Of a stretch of DNA of 64,000 nt, positions 63,038-64,000 are shown one piece after another. The stretch comes from Pseudopedobacter sp044361595 (GTDB lineage: Bacteria; Bacteroidota; Bacteroidia; Sphingobacteriales; Sphingobacteriaceae). Each line of letters opens with the position of its first letter. Position 1 is the first letter of the stretch. A model generated the notes under the pieces. It was not told where the DNA came from. It made no database searches and saw nothing but the letters and a program-made list of their open reading frames with translations. Made by a program: the position numbers and the translations under genes. The stretch lies in assembly GCA_044361595.1 (NCBI GenBank), contig JBIKIN010000004.1, forward strand, positions 103,526-167,525. The letters are read 5' to 3'.

Positions 63038-63328
63038 CTAGAGTTCAATGGAAATATTAACCTTTCCGCCCAAACCTTTTTCTACAATGTCAAACAGAGT
63101 TTTTAGGGTCAGATTGCTTCCATTATTTTCAATTCTAGAAATATATTCACGTTTTCTGTCGACTAGTTCAGCCAGTTCGGATTGGGTCAAATGTTTGTCT
63201 TCCCTTGCTTTGCGCAAAAGCAAACCAATTTTGAAACTTTCAAAATCTCTTTCTAATTCGTCTCTTCGGTTAGTTCCCTTAATTCCGTAAACGTCGTTCT
63301 TGATTTCTTTCCAGCTTTTAGTTTCCAT
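63038..63328 (-). CDS. higA: XRE-family antitoxin of a HigBA-like module
   Basis: 96 residues. A helix-turn-helix of the Cro/C1 type at about 33-88: IGLLLRKAREDKHLTQSELAE, LVDRKREYISRIENNGSN, LTLKTLFDIVEKGLGGKV. The N-terminal KSWKEIKNDVYG matches antitoxins of RelE/HigB-type pairs. It starts inside the end of the toxin gene (11-bp overlap) and is therefore second in the operon, the HigBA order. It binds and neutralises the toxin and represses the promoter. Confidence 0.88.
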   Translation of the reverse strand: METKSWKEIKNDVYGIKGTNRRDELERDFESFKIGLLLRKAREDKHLTQSELAELVDRKREYISRIENNGSNLTLKTLFDIVEKGLGGKVNISIEL

Positions 63329-63671
63329 TTCTTCTTCCTTTATGGTCGTGATATTCAGTCATTAATTTAAGAGCTTTTTCAATTTCATTCTTCGGAGTCT
63401 TCTGCGTTTTCTTCTGAAAGCCGTTCAGCAAAATAACAAGCTTGTCATTGTCGAAAAAGCAGAACACACGCCAAATATTAGAACCTAATTGAATTCTTGC
63501 TTCATAAAGTCCATTAGTTCCTACCAAAAATTTAAGATAGTTTGAAGGAACTCTTTCTAGGGTTTCAATTGCTTCGATTATCTTGAAAATTTTGTCCTGA
63601 ACCTTTTTTGGTTGAGCTTTCAAAAAACTTTCAAAGTCATCTTTATATGCTACGACTTCCCTGACTTTCAT
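63318..63671 (-). CDS. higB: RelE/HigB-like toxin (Gp49 family)
   Basis: 117 residues. The phage-derived Gp49/HigB pattern is clear: FLKAQPKKVQDKIFKIIEAIE, FLVGTNGLYEARIQLGSNIWRVFCFFD, KLVILLNGFQKKTQKTPKNEIEKA, EYHDH. It is a ribosome-dependent mRNA interferase in characterised relatives. First gene of the pair with the XRE antitoxin. The module lies between the 3' end of one group II intron and the 5' end of another. Confidence 0.9.
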   Translation of the reverse strand: MKVREVVAYKDDFESFLKAQPKKVQDKIFKIIEAIETLERVPSNYLKFLVGTNGLYEARIQLGSNIWRVFCFFDNDKLVILLNGFQKKTQKTPKNEIEKALKLMTEYHDHKGRRNGN

Positions 63672-63767
63672 AAACCAAAGGTAACTTATAAGTTACTAAA
63701 AGCAAAATTAATTTTTTATTCCTGTCGAGCGATTTTGTCGAGTAGTATTAGTGGTAACGGTTGCGAA

Positions 63768-63868
63768 TTTGGGTTGTAATGGCTTTATAGCAGTAACTTT
63801 TCAAACCGCAGAAAATTAAATTAATTAGTAAAAAGTAAGTTAAACCACGTCAGCCATTATAACCCAAA
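63768..63868. repeat. Long inverted repeat preceding the group II intron
   Basis: 63768-63783 pairs with 63853-63868 (15 of 16, the other is G-U compatible) around a 69-nt AT-rich loop. The intron 5' end starts 8 bp after it. It looks like the folded insertion target of the intron or an extragenic palindrome. Confidence 0.55.
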
Positions 63869-63876
63869 CTTGTTGT

Positions 63877-64000
63877 GTGCGCCTTGAATGGTAAATATAG
63901 TTTTTTAAATGTAAAAATTAAAGAATCCCAGAGGGTGCAAGTCCCTTATTCGCTGGGTCAACGCCTGGAAGAATTAGCAAGTCGCAAGCTGGTTTGAAGT
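63877..64000 (+). mobile_element. 5' end of a group II intron, continues past window
   Basis: gtgcgcc at 63877 matches the conserved GUGYG intron start. From 63930 the sequence agagggtgcaagtccctt, then cgctgggtcaacgcctgg and ttagcaagtcgcaagctgg, has the domain I stem pattern of bacterial group II introns. The rest, including any reverse transcriptase gene, lies beyond the window. Confidence 0.65.

Noticed and set aside
63755..63880. Integron attC site before the intron start
   Set aside because: The folded shape and TA neighbour fit, but the ends do not match the RYYYAAC/GTTRRRY core consensus and no integrase is in view.

Overview
The window is AT-rich chromosomal DNA of a member of Bacteroidota, most likely Sphingobacteriaceae and Pedobacter-like. 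The evidence is a SusC/SusD pair, a hybrid two-component system, two type IX secretion (T9SS) C-terminal domains, promoter -7 boxes of the form TAnnTTTG, many Bacteroidota-typical secreted families (DUF2147, DUF3500, SGNH and S9 hydrolases), and a CarB without its C-terminal allosteric domain. No rRNA, CRISPR array or prophage was found. One intact tRNA, Arg(CCT), is present.

Layout. Positions 1-20.5 kb are a polysaccharide utilisation locus (PUL), all on the minus strand: SusC, SusD and a fasciclin/DNRLRE lipoprotein; a small secreted LTxxQ-type protein; the C-terminal remnant of an esterase; a hybrid sensor/regulator; a T9SS protein; a GH-A-like lipoprotein; an S1 sulfatase; a GH106 alpha-L-rhamnosidase; and a GH29 alpha-L-fucosidase cut by the window edge. 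The enzymes point to a sulfated glycan carrying rhamnose and/or fucose. A pair of 21-bp-spaced direct repeats lies before both the susC operon and the T9SS gene and is a candidate operator for the hybrid regulator.

Positions 21-24.5 kb hold metG, then tRNA-Arg(CCT) flanked by two damaged copies of itself, with a small GIY-YIG nuclease gene between the intact tRNA and the downstream copy. Positions 24.5-41.5 kb carry periplasmic and outer-membrane housekeeping genes (SGNH esterase, S9 peptidase, BNR-repeat protein, aspartyl protease, PBP4-type carboxypeptidase) and an operon of a PIG-L deacetylase, three small membrane proteins and a sodium:solute symporter. Within it sits a REP-associated tyrosine transposase (RAYT) at 29.7-30.4 kb, bracketed by inverted copies of a palindromic repeat that recurs at least five more times in the window. 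Positions 41.6-44.6 kb are a small accessory island of unknown genes and a DUF2971 gene.

Positions 44.8-62.6 kb contain mainly core genes (htpG, carB, fumC) mixed with lipoproteins, a DUF3500 protein, a serine hydrolase and a lipoprotein gene split by one stop codon. The right end (62.7-64 kb) holds the 3' end of a group II intron, a HigBA-like toxin-antitoxin pair, and the 5' end of a second group II intron that runs off the window.

The most unusual theme is layered repeat DNA: RAYT-linked palindromes that contain nested 22-29-nt GC-rich micro-palindromes. The same micro-palindromes interrupt the damaged tRNA copies.
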